Assembly: GCF_000963925.1 (NCBI RefSeq)
Contig: NZ_BAMV01000001.1
Location: 1-64,000, forward strand
DNA: 64,000 nt
Direction: 5' to 3'
DNA from: Acetobacter cibinongensis
GTDB taxonomy: Bacteria > Pseudomonadota > Alphaproteobacteria > Acetobacterales > Acetobacteraceae
How positions within the stretch are numbered: position 1 is the stretch's first letter; every line of letters begins with the position of its first letter. A model generated the notes under the pieces. That model was not told the DNA's origin and made no database searches. It worked only from the letters and a program-made list of their open reading frames with translations. Position numbers and translations under genes: made by a program. Shown here one piece after another: positions 18,140 to 27,505 of this stretch.

Positions 18140-21100
18140 TCAACCCACATCTTCCCAGTGCGGCAGGAAGCGGCTGCCATCCCGGGCGGCCATGTCTTCG
18201 TAAATACGATATTTCTCGTTCAGAGCAGCCTGTGCCTGATGCAGCATGTGGGCCGCAGCATCAGGGTGAGAGCGGACAAGCGTTTTGTAGCGCAGTTCAC
18301 GGTAAGCGTAGTCTTCCAAAGGAATACGTGGCCGTGTTGAGTCCAGCCGGAACGGGTTTAGCCCCTCCTTCCGCATGGTGGGGTCAAACCGGAACAAGGG
18401 CCAGTAGCCCGATGCAACGGCACGGGCCTGCTGCTTCATACCTGTACGCATATCAATACCATGTGCAATACACTGCGAATATGCGAGAATGATGGACGGC
18501 CCCTCGTACGCCTCGGCTTCCCGCATGGCAATAACCGCTTGTTCGGGGTTTGCGCCCAACGCTATCTGCGCCACATACACATTTCCGTAAGAAATAGCCT
18601 GTAATGCCAGATCCTTACGCGGTGCACGCTTGCCCGCTGCCGCAAATTTTGCGGAGGCACCAAGCGGTGTGGCTTTTGAAGATTGACCACCCGTGTTGGA
18701 ATAAACCTCTGTATCCAGCACCAGCACATTGACGTTGCGGCCCTGCGCCAGAACATGGTCCAACCCGCCGGAGTCAATATCGTACGCCCAGCCATCACCC
18801 CCGATAATCCAGATAGAACGGCGGATGAGGAAGTCAGCCACGGAATGCAGCATGATAGCATCCGGACTTTCCATGCTCTCAAGCTTCTTTTTCAGCGCCG
18901 CTACACGGTTACGCTGCTGCACAAAGTCATATTCCGTATGCATGGTGGCGCCTAGCAAGGCTTTGGTGAGGTCCTGCCCAATGGCTGCCGCCTGTTTTTC
19001 CAGTAGCATCCTTGCCAAGGCCGTCTGTTTATCCGCGGCAATACGGAAACCAAGCCCGAACTCGGCATTGTCTTCAAACAAAGAGTTAGACCACGCAACA
19101 CCGCGCCCTTCAGCGTTGGACTTCCACGCATGGGCTGGTGTGTTCCCTGCGAAAATAGCAGAACACCCGGTTGCATTTGCAATTTGCAGACGGTCACCAA
19201 AAAGCTGAGACACCAGCTTGAGGTACGGTGCCTCGCCACACCCGGCACAGGCACCACTGAACTCAAACAATGGCTCAAGAAACTGTATGCCCCGCACATT
19301 GGCTTCATTAATTGTCGTGCGGTCCATATCAGGCAGTTTTTCAAAGAACGCTATATTCTTGCGCTCCTGCTCCAGAATGGGCAGCTTTTCGCCCATATTG
19401 ATGGCGCGTTTCTCAGTCTCCGGCACAATGGCGGGACAGTTTTCGACACAGACCCCGCACCCTGTGCAGTCCTCTACATAGAACTGAAGCGTAAACCGTG
19501 AGTCAGGGTAGCCGCGTGCGTTGATGGGTGCTGATTTGAAGGCTTCTGGTGCGCCTTCAAGGTCCTTTTGCTCATACATTTTGGCGCGGATAACACTGTG
19601 CGGACAGACAATGCTGCACTGGCCACATTGCAGGCAGGCATCAGCGTCCCACACCGGCACTTCAACCGCAATATTGCGTTTTTCATACTGTGTTGTGCCG
19701 CCCAGGAATGTGCCGTCTACCGGCATGTGACTTACGGGAATAGCCTCCCCTCGCCCGGCCATAATCTCGCGTGTGATCTGCTGCACAAATTTGGGAGCCT
19801 CTGCTGGCACAAGCGGCGGCATAGCCAGTGTGCCTTCGGCCTGTTGCGGCACCTTAACCTCATGCAGGGCCGCAAGCGCAGCATCTACCGCCTTGAAGTT
19901 CAGTTGCACAACGGCATCGCCCTTGGCACCATAACTATGCTGAATGGCCTTCTTGATTTCTGCTGTTGCCTCATCCTGCGGCAAAACATTGGAAAGATGG
20001 AAGAAGCATGTTTGCAGAATGGTATTAACACGCGGCCCCAGCCCCAAATTCAAGGCTACTTCCGAGGCGTTGATAACAAAAAACTTCAGCTTTTTCTGAA
20101 CTATTTGGTCCTGCACCTTGCGCGGCAAATGATCCCAGACATCCTCTGGCCCGTAAGGACTATTCAACAAAAACGGTGCGCCATCGTTTGCAGCAGCCAG
20201 AACATCTCGGCGGAACAGGAAGTCAAACTTGTGGCAGGCTACAAAATCGGCATGGCGGATAAGATATGGCGCATTGATGGGTTGTTTGCCGAACCTGACA
20301 TGTGACGCCGTTTCACCGCCGGATTTATGGGAGTCATAATCAAAATAAGCCTGCGCATACCATCCCGGTTTTTCGCTCAGGATTTTAACACTATTCTTGT
20401 TGGCTCCCACCGTACCGTCTGCGCCCAGACCGTAGAACAGGCAACGCACCGTGCCCTCGGGCTCAATATCAAAGCCCTCATCATAGGTCAGGTTGGTGTG
20501 CCCAACGTCGTCAATAATACCAATGGTGAAGTGGTTTTTGGGCGCGGGTTTGGCCAGTTCATCAAAAACGGCACGCGCCATACCCGGGTTAAAGTCCCGT
20601 GAAGACAACCCATACCGGCCACCGATAACACGCGGCATGTGCTCAAACTGCCCATCCGCCACGGCTTCGGCAAGCACACTGACACAATCAGCATGCAGCG
20701 GCTCCATGGGAGCGCCGGGCTCTTTGGTGCGGTCCAGCACTGCTATCTGTTTAACGCTTTTGGGCAACGCTGCCAGAAAATGTTTGGCAGAAAAAGGGCG
20801 GAACAACCGCACCTGCAAAGCCCCAACTTTTTGCCCCTGTGCGCATAGCCATTTAGCCGTATCCCGCACAACATGAGAGCCAGAGTCCATACTGATGATA
20901 ACCCGCTCAGCGTCCGGCGCGCCGTCATACTGGAACAGGCCGTAATGTCTGCCTGTCAGCGCAGCAAAACGGTCCATAGCGTCCTGCACCGCATCTGGCA
21001 CGCGTGCGTAAAACGGATTAACGGCCTCACGGCTTTGAAAATAGGTATCTGGGTTCTGCCACGTACCGCGAATAAACGGGTTCTCGGGACTTAGGGCCCG

Positions 21101-21715
21101 CTGCCGGTGCGCCTGTACCAGCCGATCATCTATCATGGCGCGGATGGTTTCATCCGGCACCATAAACAGTCCGTTATATTCGTGGGATGTTCGGAAACCG
21201 TCCGTATAATGAATAAAGGGTACCCGCGCCGCCAGCGTAGCGGCTTGTGCAACAAGCGCCAGATCATGCCCTTCCTGCACGGAACCGGCACCCAGAATGG
21301 CAAAGCCGGTTGTGCGCGCTGCCATGATGTCCTGATGGTCACCAAAAATGGAGGAAGCTCCAGCAGCCAGCGCACGTGCTGCGACGTAAAATACGGTAGA
21401 GGTGAGCTCACCTGCAATTTTGAACATATTTGGCAGCATGAGCATAAGCCCCTGCGATGCCGTGAATGTTGTGGTGAGCGCGCCCGTTTGCAGGGAGCCG
21501 TGAACACAGCCCGCAGCCCCACCTTCGGCCTGCATTTCCTGCACAACAGGAATATCGCCCCAGATGTTTTTAACACCCTGGTCTGACCATGCATCTGCCA
21601 GCTCAGCCATAGAGGATGACGGCGTAATGGGATAAATTGCACAGACCTCGTTCACGCGGTAGGCAATGTGCGCAACGGCCGTATTGCCGTCGAGTGTTAC
21701 GGTTTGTTCGGTCAT
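18140..21715 (-). CDS. nifJ: Pyruvate:ferredoxin (flavodoxin) oxidoreductase
   Basis: A 1191-residue homodimeric-type PFOR that oxidises pyruvate + CoA to acetyl-CoA + CO2 and passes electrons to ferredoxin or flavodoxin. The length and domain order are complete: N-terminal TPP-pyrimidine domain (VNEVCAIYPITPSSSMAELAD), gamma domain, a two-cluster ferredoxin insert (CLQCGQCSIVCPHSVI and CTGCGVCVENCPAIVP), and a C-terminal TPP-binding domain (GGDGWAYDIDSGGLDHVLAQ, TEVYSNTGGQSSKATPLG). It lies between a broken GltD-like oxidoreductase and the DHOD-like gene. An oxygen-sensitive enzyme of this kind is notable in an aerobic lineage. Confidence 0.96.
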   Translation of the reverse strand: MTEQTVTLDGNTAVAHIAYRVNEVCAIYPITPSSSMAELADAWSDQGVKNIWGDIPVVQEMQAEGGAAGCVHGSLQTGALTTTFTASQGLMLMLPNMFKIAGELTSTVFYVAARALAAGASSIFGDHQDIMAARTTGFAILGAGSVQEGHDLALVAQAATLAARVPFIHYTDGFRTSHEYNGLFMVPDETIRAMIDDRLVQAHRQRALSPENPFIRGTWQNPDTYFQSREAVNPFYARVPDAVQDAMDRFAALTGRHYGLFQYDGAPDAERVIISMDSGSHVVRDTAKWLCAQGQKVGALQVRLFRPFSAKHFLAALPKSVKQIAVLDRTKEPGAPMEPLHADCVSVLAEAVADGQFEHMPRVIGGRYGLSSRDFNPGMARAVFDELAKPAPKNHFTIGIIDDVGHTNLTYDEGFDIEPEGTVRCLFYGLGADGTVGANKNSVKILSEKPGWYAQAYFDYDSHKSGGETASHVRFGKQPINAPYLIRHADFVACHKFDFLFRRDVLAAANDGAPFLLNSPYGPEDVWDHLPRKVQDQIVQKKLKFFVINASEVALNLGLGPRVNTILQTCFFHLSNVLPQDEATAEIKKAIQHSYGAKGDAVVQLNFKAVDAALAALHEVKVPQQAEGTLAMPPLVPAEAPKFVQQITREIMAGRGEAIPVSHMPVDGTFLGGTTQYEKRNIAVEVPVWDADACLQCGQCSIVCPHSVIRAKMYEQKDLEGAPEAFKSAPINARGYPDSRFTLQFYVEDCTGCGVCVENCPAIVPETEKRAINMGEKLPILEQERKNIAFFEKLPDMDRTTINEANVRGIQFLEPLFEFSGACAGCGEAPYLKLVSQLFGDRLQIANATGCSAIFAGNTPAHAWKSNAEGRGVAWSNSLFEDNAEFGLGFRIAADKQTALARMLLEKQAAAIGQDLTKALLGATMHTEYDFVQQRNRVAALKKKLESMESPDAIMLHSVADFLIRRSIWIIGGDGWAYDIDSGGLDHVLAQGRNVNVLVLDTEVYSNTGGQSSKATPLGASAKFAAAGKRAPRKDLALQAISYGNVYVAQIALGANPEQAVIAMREAEAYEGPSIILAYSQCIAHGIDMRTGMKQQARAVASGYWPLFRFDPTMRKEGLNPFRLDSTRPRIPLEDYAYRELRYKTLVRSHPDAAAHMLHQAQAALNEKYRIYEDMAARDGSRFLPHWEDVG

Positions 21716-21729
21716 ATTTCCATTCCCTC

Positions 21730-23426
21730 TTACGCACGCACTGTGAAGGCTGCTGGCGCTACAGGTTCACCCAAGCTCCCAGTCGGGGCAGTGTTTTCCT
21801 GAGGCTCGGGGTGCATTTCTATGGCATGGCATGGGCACTGGGCGGCACACACAGCGCAACCGGAACACAGGTCCAGAGAAACACTGTATCCCTTACCACG
21901 ACCAAGACGGCTGATGGCTTGCTCAGGGCATGCTGCAAAACAGTTGTCACATTCGTAGCAATTACCGCAGGAAAGACAGCGCCCAGCCTCGTACCGCGCC
22001 TGCTGTGCGCTCAGGCCCGCTGTAACCTCCTCAAACCCCACACGCTGCCCAGATGGAACCTCCGCTTGCTGGCTTTGTGCTGCGTTGCGGTAGTCGGGCA
22101 GATGCAGCATCTCCAGCCCCACAACAGCAGGAGTAGGTGGGTGTTCATAGGTCTTGCCAGCAAGATAAGCATCAATAGCAGCGGCTGCGCGTTTCCCGTG
22201 CCCCGTGCCGGCTGTCATGGTGCGGGCACCGCCTATGCAGTCTCCTCCTGCAAAAATACCCGGCTCACCCGTCATCAGGGTTAGGGCATCCACAGCAAGG
22301 GTCGCATCTTTGTTAACGATAATGGAGGGCGTATTACCAACCAAAGCGAGGTCACTATGCTGCCCAACCGCCATCAAGACACTATCTGCGGCCAGTTGAG
22401 TGGTCTCACCTGTGGGGGTAACACTCCCATCCGGGTTCATGGTGACTTTTTCAACAATCAGGCCGTCAGCACCAAAGTGATCCACCACGCTGAGCCAGCG
22501 TATTTTCACGCCTTCTGCAAATGCTTCCTCTGCCTCGGCGGGGAGTGCTTCCATGTGGTCCCGGTCTACCGGAACACCACCACAACATCGCTCGCACCAA
22601 GGCGCTCGGCCGTTCTGGCTGCGTCCATTGCCACGTTACCGCCGCCCACAACGGCCACAACCTTGCCTAGCTCCGGCCGCTTTCCGTGGCTGACCTCATC
22701 CAGAAGACTGACAGAGTCCACCAGCTTTTTTCCGTCCTGCGTAGGGATAGCCAGGTGGTTGGCAACCTGCGCTCCTACAGCCACGAACACGGCATCAAAG
22801 CCACCGTCTTCTTTGGCCTGCTTGACATCCTGCACTGTTACACCACAACGGAGTGTTACACCCGGCATGGCGGCAATACGGTCTATTTCCTGCTGAAGGG
22901 GGCCACGGGGCAGACGATACGCCGGTATACCATGCATCATCATGCCGCCGGGTTCTGGTGCTGCATCCCGCACTTCCACAGCATGACCCCGGCGCGCCAG
23001 ATGATAGGCACAGGAAAGCCCGGCGGGCCCGGCCCCAACTACCAGCACCTTCTTGCCTGTAGGCGGCGCCACTTCAAACTGCCAGTTCTGTTTTAGGGCT
23101 TCGTCCCCCAGAAAGCGCTCTATTGCATGAATTGAAACGGCATCATCCAACCCGCTGCGGTTACATCCGCTCTCACAAGGGTGGTAACAGGCACGACCGT
23201 GCACTGCTGGCATGGGGTTATTAACCACAAGCGCACGCCACGCAGCCTCATAATCCCCTGCCTGCGCGTGAGATAGCCACCCCTGAATGTCCTCCCCTGC
23301 GGGGCAGGCCTGATTACAGGGCGGTAAAAAGCTTTCATATACAGGCCTCTGCCACCGGTAACTACCAACCCCCTTCCTGACCGTATCCTGCATACTCTGC
23401 GTCATGTCATGAAGTTTTAGAGACAT
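21730..23426 (-). pseudogene. GltD-like NAD(P)/FAD oxidoreductase with Fe-S domains, split by a -1 frameshift
   Basis: Two adjacent frames make one protein. Part 1 (22566-23426) has an N-terminal Fe-S region (CNQACPAGEDIQGW, CYHPCESGCNR) and an FAD site (VLVVGAGPAGLSCAYHLARRG), then VAVVGGGNVAMDAARTAERLGA, and stops after VVVVFR. Part 2 (21730-22554 and the bases before it) resumes with DRDHMEALPAEAEEAF, a third nucleotide-binding region and a ferredoxin-like end (CLSCGNCYECDNCFAACP, CSGCAVCAAQCPCHAIE). The total span is 1697 bp, one short of 566 codons, so a single base is missing near 22560-22566. It likely passed electrons between NAD(P)H and the ferredoxin used by nifJ. A sequencing error cannot be excluded. 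The ATG at 23426 has GGGAGAG upstream. Confidence 0.8.
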
Positions 23427-23690
23427 TATGCGCTCTCCCGTTGGATGCGTGGCATGATGCACCCACCAAAAAAACAGGTGCATGGCCCGCACGCAGGCGT
23501 CGTTAACAAATTGCTGCCAAGGATATAAAAAACGAACACGTTGTCAATTTTAATTGGGTTAAATTTGATTGTTTTTTGTGACAATATTATTTTGTAAAAT
23601 ATGAATTTACTTACAACCAAGAAAAACAATTTGATTTTAATTAGGACTTATTTGGTTCTCTATTTCGGTTTAAATTCCAAAATAATAACT

Positions 23691-23704
23691 TGACGTTTTC
23701 GTCA
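23691..23704 (+). promoter_or_regulatory. Operator-like inverted repeat 1 upstream of the efflux operon
   Basis: TGACG-TTTT-CGTCA, a perfect 5-bp inverted repeat, 80 bp before the HlyD start. The overlapping TTGACG could be a -35 element. The TetR protein encoded at the end of this operon is the obvious candidate ligand. Confidence 0.45.
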
Positions 23705-23720
23705 TAAATTATAGATAGTT

Positions 23721-23734
23721 TGATCTTCACGTCA
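23721..23734 (+). promoter_or_regulatory. Operator-like inverted repeat 2 upstream of the efflux operon
   Basis: TGATC-TTCA-CGTCA has the same 14-bp geometry as the site at 23691 with two mismatches in one arm. The two sites start exactly 30 bp apart, about three helical turns, which suits paired binding of a dimeric regulator. Confidence 0.38.
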
Positions 23735-23783
23735 AACCCCTTCCCCTCGTTCCTCATCTGTTTTTTGCCACGCAAGGTTTATT

Positions 23784-24764
23784 GTGAAAGCTCCTGCTAA
23801 AATAACGCTTATTGCCGCCTCTGCCCTTGTTCTCATTGGGGGCGCTTATGCGTGGCACCACCAGCAGGAAGCAAACCGCATTCCTGATGGCATCATTTAC
23901 GGTAATGGCCGCCTTGAGTTCACGCGGGTGGATGTAGCCGTAAAGTATCCTGGCCGTATTATCAGCCTGACAGCACACGAAGGTGACACTGTTGCTGCGG
24001 GTCAGGTGCTGGCGCAGGAAGATACAGGCACAGTGCTGGCCCAGCTTGCGCAGGCGCAAGCACAACTGGACCGGGCCGGAAGCACGGGCCGTCGCGCAGA
24101 GGCTGAACTTGCAGCACGACAGTCGGCCCTCAAGCTGGCACAGGATGAACTGCGCCACGCCCAGACCATGCGCCGCCAAAACCTGATTTCCGATATGGAA
24201 GTTACGCAGCGCCGCACACAGGTTGAAACATCACAATCTGCCGTGGCCGCCACAACTGCTGCCGTGCAGGAGGCCCAGCACGCTCAAGCTGGCGCTACAG
24301 CGCAAGTGCAGCAAATTCAGTCCATACTGGATGACATGACCATTCATGCACCTTTAGCAGGCCGCATCGAATATCGTGTGGCGGAGACTGGCAGCGTTCT
24401 TGCCCCCGGCGGCCGGGTCTACGCCATGCTGGACCCTGTTGACCCATACATGACCCTGTTTTTCCCGACTAAAGCCATAAGTGGCCTGAAAACTGGTGAT
24501 GAAGCCCGCATCAAGTTTGACGGGCTTGACCAGCCGGTTGCCGCCACTGTGTCCTTTATTGATACGCAGGCCCAGTTCACGCCCAAATATGTTGAAACAG
24601 CGACAGAGCGTGAGCAGTTGATGTACCGGGTCAAACTGCGTGTGACCGCGGCGGAGCAGAAGCGTCTGGGCAGCGTGTTGAAAGCTGGCATGACTGGCAA
24701 CGGCTATATTCGTGAACGGCAGGACGTTGCGTGGCCTACAGCCGCACAACAGAATGGCATTTAA
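23784..24764 (+). CDS. HlyD-family periplasmic adaptor of an ABC efflux system
   Basis: A 326-residue membrane fusion protein: one N-terminal anchor helix (ITLIAASALVLIGGAYAW), a lipoyl-like half (VAVKYPGRIISLTAHEGDTVAAGQVLAQ), an Ala/Gln-rich coiled coil at about residues 85-175, and the second half with IHAPLAGRIEYRVAETGSVLAPGGRVY. It resembles YhiI/YbhG-type adaptors that pair with RbbA-like ABC proteins. The GTG start at 23784 has AAGG 6 bases upstream. The ABC gene begins 2 bp after its stop, so translation is coupled. Confidence 0.9.
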   Translation: MKAPAKITLIAASALVLIGGAYAWHHQQEANRIPDGIIYGNGRLEFTRVDVAVKYPGRIISLTAHEGDTVAAGQVLAQEDTGTVLAQLAQAQAQLDRAGSTGRRAEAELAARQSALKLAQDELRHAQTMRRQNLISDMEVTQRRTQVETSQSAVAATTAAVQEAQHAQAGATAQVQQIQSILDDMTIHAPLAGRIEYRVAETGSVLAPGGRVYAMLDPVDPYMTLFFPTKAISGLKTGDEARIKFDGLDQPVAATVSFIDTQAQFTPKYVETATEREQLMYRVKLRVTAAEQKRLGSVLKAGMTGNGYIRERQDVAWPTAAQQNGI

Positions 24765-24766
24765 GC

Positions 24767-27505
24767 ATGAGCGCTGATGCCTCTGAAATCCGGCTGGAAG
24801 GCGTCTGCCACAGCTATGGTGGCCAGCAGGTTCTGCACGATATTTCCCTGCGCCTGCCAGCCGGGCAAACCATTGCATTTGTAGGGCCGGACGGGGTTGG
24901 TAAATCCACATTGCTGGGCCTTATTGCCGGGGTGAGGCACCTCCAGCAGGGGGAGGTCCATACTCTTGGCGTCAATGTCAGAAACAAACCCGAGCGCGAG
25001 GCTTTTCTGTCTCGATTGGCCTTCATGCCGCAGGGTTTGGGGAAAAACCTATACCCCACGCTTTCTGTTCGGGAAAATATTGATTTTTTTGGCCGTCTGT
25101 TTGCCCTGAATGCCGCTACGCGCGAAAGCCGTATTACGCATTTGTTGGATGCAACAGGTCTGGCACCCTTCCCTGACCGCCCCGCAGGCAAGCTGTCTGG
25201 CGGCATGAAGCAGAAAGTCAGTTTATGCTGCTCCCTCGTGCATAATCCGGACCTGCTTATTCTGGATGAACCCACAACCGGCGTGGACCCCTTATCCCGC
25301 AGGCAATTCTGGGCACTTGTTGACCAGATGCGCGCTGAGCGCCCATCCATGACCGTCATTGTCTCAACCGCCTATATGGATGAGGCTGAGCGCTTTTCAT
25401 GGCTTGTTGCCATGAATGGCGGCCGCATTCTGGCCTCGGACACCACGCAGGCTATCAAGAACCAGACCAACACGACCAGCGTGGAGGACGCCTATACGTC
25501 CCTGCTGCCGCAGGAAGATCAGCAGGAAATTGCTGGCTTTACCATTCCGCCTTATCAGGATGACGGCAGCCCTCCGGTCATTGATGCTGAAAATCTGACC
25601 CGGCAATTCGGGTCTTTCAAGGCCGTAGATAATGTGAGCTTCCGCATTCGCAGAGGCGAGATCTTCGGGTTTCTTGGCTCGAACGGGTGCGGCAAGTCCA
25701 CCACCATGAAAATGCTGACCGGGTTGCTGGATATTAGTAGTGGCACAGCAAAAATGTTCGGGCACCCTGTCACGGCAGGTGACATGACAACGCGCATGCG
25801 CATTGGCTATATGTCACAAGGTTTTTCTCTCTACGAAGAACTGACAGTACGCCAGAACCTCATGCTACAGGCCCGGCTTTTCCGTATGCCGGAAGCAGAA
25901 GCCAAACAGCGTGTCACGACCATGCTGGAAAGCTTCCGGCTGGCAGAGGAAGCGGACAGTCGGCCTACAGGTTTGCCCCTTGGCTATCGCCAGCGGCTAC
26001 AGCTTGCCGCGGCCTGCATTAACAACCCCGATATCCTTATTCTGGATGAACCCACCTCCGGTGTAGACCCTGCTGCGCGGGATATGTTCTGGAAACATCT
26101 GGCCAACCTGTCCCACGCCCAGCATGTGACCATTTTTGTCTCCACCCACTTCATGAATGAAGCAGCACGCTGTGACCGTATTTCCCTTATGGATAAAGGC
26201 AAAGTGCTGGCAATGGGCACGCCCGAGGAGATTACCCAGCAGGCCGGTGCGCACACGCTGGAAGACGCGTTTATTCAGTGCCTGGAAACTGCGGGCAACA
26301 ATGCCGGTGTTACAGCCGCTCCGCCTGCACCACCAGAAGCACTGGATGCTGAGACTAAAACAATCCCTCCTTTCATAAGCTGGTTTTCACGCTGCTGGGC
26401 CTTTGCTCGCCGCGAGGGTGTTGAGCTTACCCGTGACCGGCTACGCCTGATGTTTGCCATCCTAGGCCCTGCTATTCTGTTGCTCATTTCCGCTTACAGT
26501 GTGTCGTTTGACATTAACTCCATTCGCTACACTGTGGTGGACCATGACCAAACCCATGCCAGCCGTGAATTGGTTGAGCAGTTCCGTGGGTCTCGGTATT
26601 TTCACGAAGTCTCCTATGCCCCAGACCGGGAGAGCGTGGAGAACCGTATTCAACAGGGCAAAGTGGCGTTTGGTCTGGATATTCCGGCCAATTTTGGGCG
26701 CGACATGGCGGCAGGACGCCATCCTGGCCTAGGGGTGGTGATTGATGGCTCCATGCCGTTTCTGAGCGCCAATGTGCGTTCTTATGTGGATGCGGTGCTG
26801 CTCAGCTACGCCGCCTCAATGCAGAAAACACTGCCACGTTCTGTTTCGGCAAGCCTTATGCCCGTCAGCATTACACCGCGCTTTGTCTATAATCAGGAAT
26901 TCCGCAGCATCTACGCCATGACACCGGGCACCATTATGCTGGCGCTTATTCTGGTTCCCACCATGCTGACAGCTCTTGGCGTGGTGCGTGAGAAAGAAAT
27001 TGGCTCCATCATGAACCTGTACGCCTCCCCGGCCAGTTCCGGGCAATATCTCATAGGTAAGCAACTGCCTTATGTTGGTCTTGCCGTGCTGGCGTATCTG
27101 GTACTTGTCCTGCTTTCCACCACATTGCTTGGCGTTCCTCTCAAAGGCTCGTTTATTGCGCTGACTATTGGGGCCACGCTGTATATTTTTGCCTGCACAG
27201 GGTTTGGGCTGCTGATTTCCACGTTCGTCAGCTCTCAGGTGGCGGCCATTTTTGGCACGGCTATCAGTTGCCTGATCCTCTCCGCCAATTTTTCCGGGTT
27301 ATTGTATCCGGTCTCTACCCTGTCTGGCGTTACGTACCTGATCAGCCAGTTTTTTCCGGCATCATGGTTCCAGCTTATCAGTCTTGGGTGTTTTACAAAG
27401 GGTCTGGAGCTGAATGCCTTCTGGCGCATGTATGCAGCGCTTATTGGCTTTGCGGCTCTCTACATGACGGGAGCCCGCCTTTTCCTTAAAAAACAGGATA
27501 CGTAA
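24767..27505 (+). CDS. RbbA-like fused ABC transporter (two ATPase domains plus ABC-2 permease)
   Basis: A 912-residue fusion. ATPase 1 has Walker A GPDGVGKST, signature LSGGMKQK and Walker B LLILDEPTTGVDP. ATPase 2 has GSNGCGKST and ILILDEPTSGVDP, but its signature is altered to LPLGYRQR. The C-terminal third is an ABC-2 permease: one helix near FAILGPAILLLISAYSV, a large periplasmic loop, then about five helices (ALILVPTMLTALGVVREKEIGS, ALTIGATLYIFACTGFGLLIS). The layout matches E. coli RbbA/YhiH. With the adaptor, YhhJ-like permease and NodT it should form a tripartite exporter; the substrate is unknown. The TAA shares its last A with the next ATG. Confidence 0.9.
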   Translation: MSADASEIRLEGVCHSYGGQQVLHDISLRLPAGQTIAFVGPDGVGKSTLLGLIAGVRHLQQGEVHTLGVNVRNKPEREAFLSRLAFMPQGLGKNLYPTLSVRENIDFFGRLFALNAATRESRITHLLDATGLAPFPDRPAGKLSGGMKQKVSLCCSLVHNPDLLILDEPTTGVDPLSRRQFWALVDQMRAERPSMTVIVSTAYMDEAERFSWLVAMNGGRILASDTTQAIKNQTNTTSVEDAYTSLLPQEDQQEIAGFTIPPYQDDGSPPVIDAENLTRQFGSFKAVDNVSFRIRRGEIFGFLGSNGCGKSTTMKMLTGLLDISSGTAKMFGHPVTAGDMTTRMRIGYMSQGFSLYEELTVRQNLMLQARLFRMPEAEAKQRVTTMLESFRLAEEADSRPTGLPLGYRQRLQLAAACINNPDILILDEPTSGVDPAARDMFWKHLANLSHAQHVTIFVSTHFMNEAARCDRISLMDKGKVLAMGTPEEITQQAGAHTLEDAFIQCLETAGNNAGVTAAPPAPPEALDAETKTIPPFISWFSRCWAFARREGVELTRDRLRLMFAILGPAILLLISAYSVSFDINSIRYTVVDHDQTHASRELVEQFRGSRYFHEVSYAPDRESVENRIQQGKVAFGLDIPANFGRDMAAGRHPGLGVVIDGSMPFLSANVRSYVDAVLLSYAASMQKTLPRSVSASLMPVSITPRFVYNQEFRSIYAMTPGTIMLALILVPTMLTALGVVREKEIGSIMNLYASPASSGQYLIGKQLPYVGLAVLAYLVLVLLSTTLLGVPLKGSFIALTIGATLYIFACTGFGLLISTFVSSQVAAIFGTAISCLILSANFSGLLYPVSTLSGVTYLISQFFPASWFQLISLGCFTKGLELNAFWRMYAALIGFAALYMTGARLFLKKQDT

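Larger units (their letters stand above)
23427..23783. promoter_or_regulatory. AT-rich divergent control region between the nifJ cluster and the efflux operon
   Basis: 357 bp without a gene, strikingly AT-rich between about 23510 and 23720 compared with all flanking genes. It must hold promoters for both the minus-strand GltD-like/nifJ cluster and the plus-strand HlyD operon. I see two operator-like sites (23691-23704 and 23721-23734) near the HlyD gene, and a weak FNR-like sequence TTGAT-TTTA-ATTAG at 23631-23644 (8 of 10 matches). No open frame longer than a few dozen codons looks real. Confidence 0.6.

Noticed and set aside
23631-23644. FNR box controlling the nifJ operon
   Set aside because: Only 8 of 10 defined bases match, in a very AT-rich region where such matches are common. 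Kept as a weak note.
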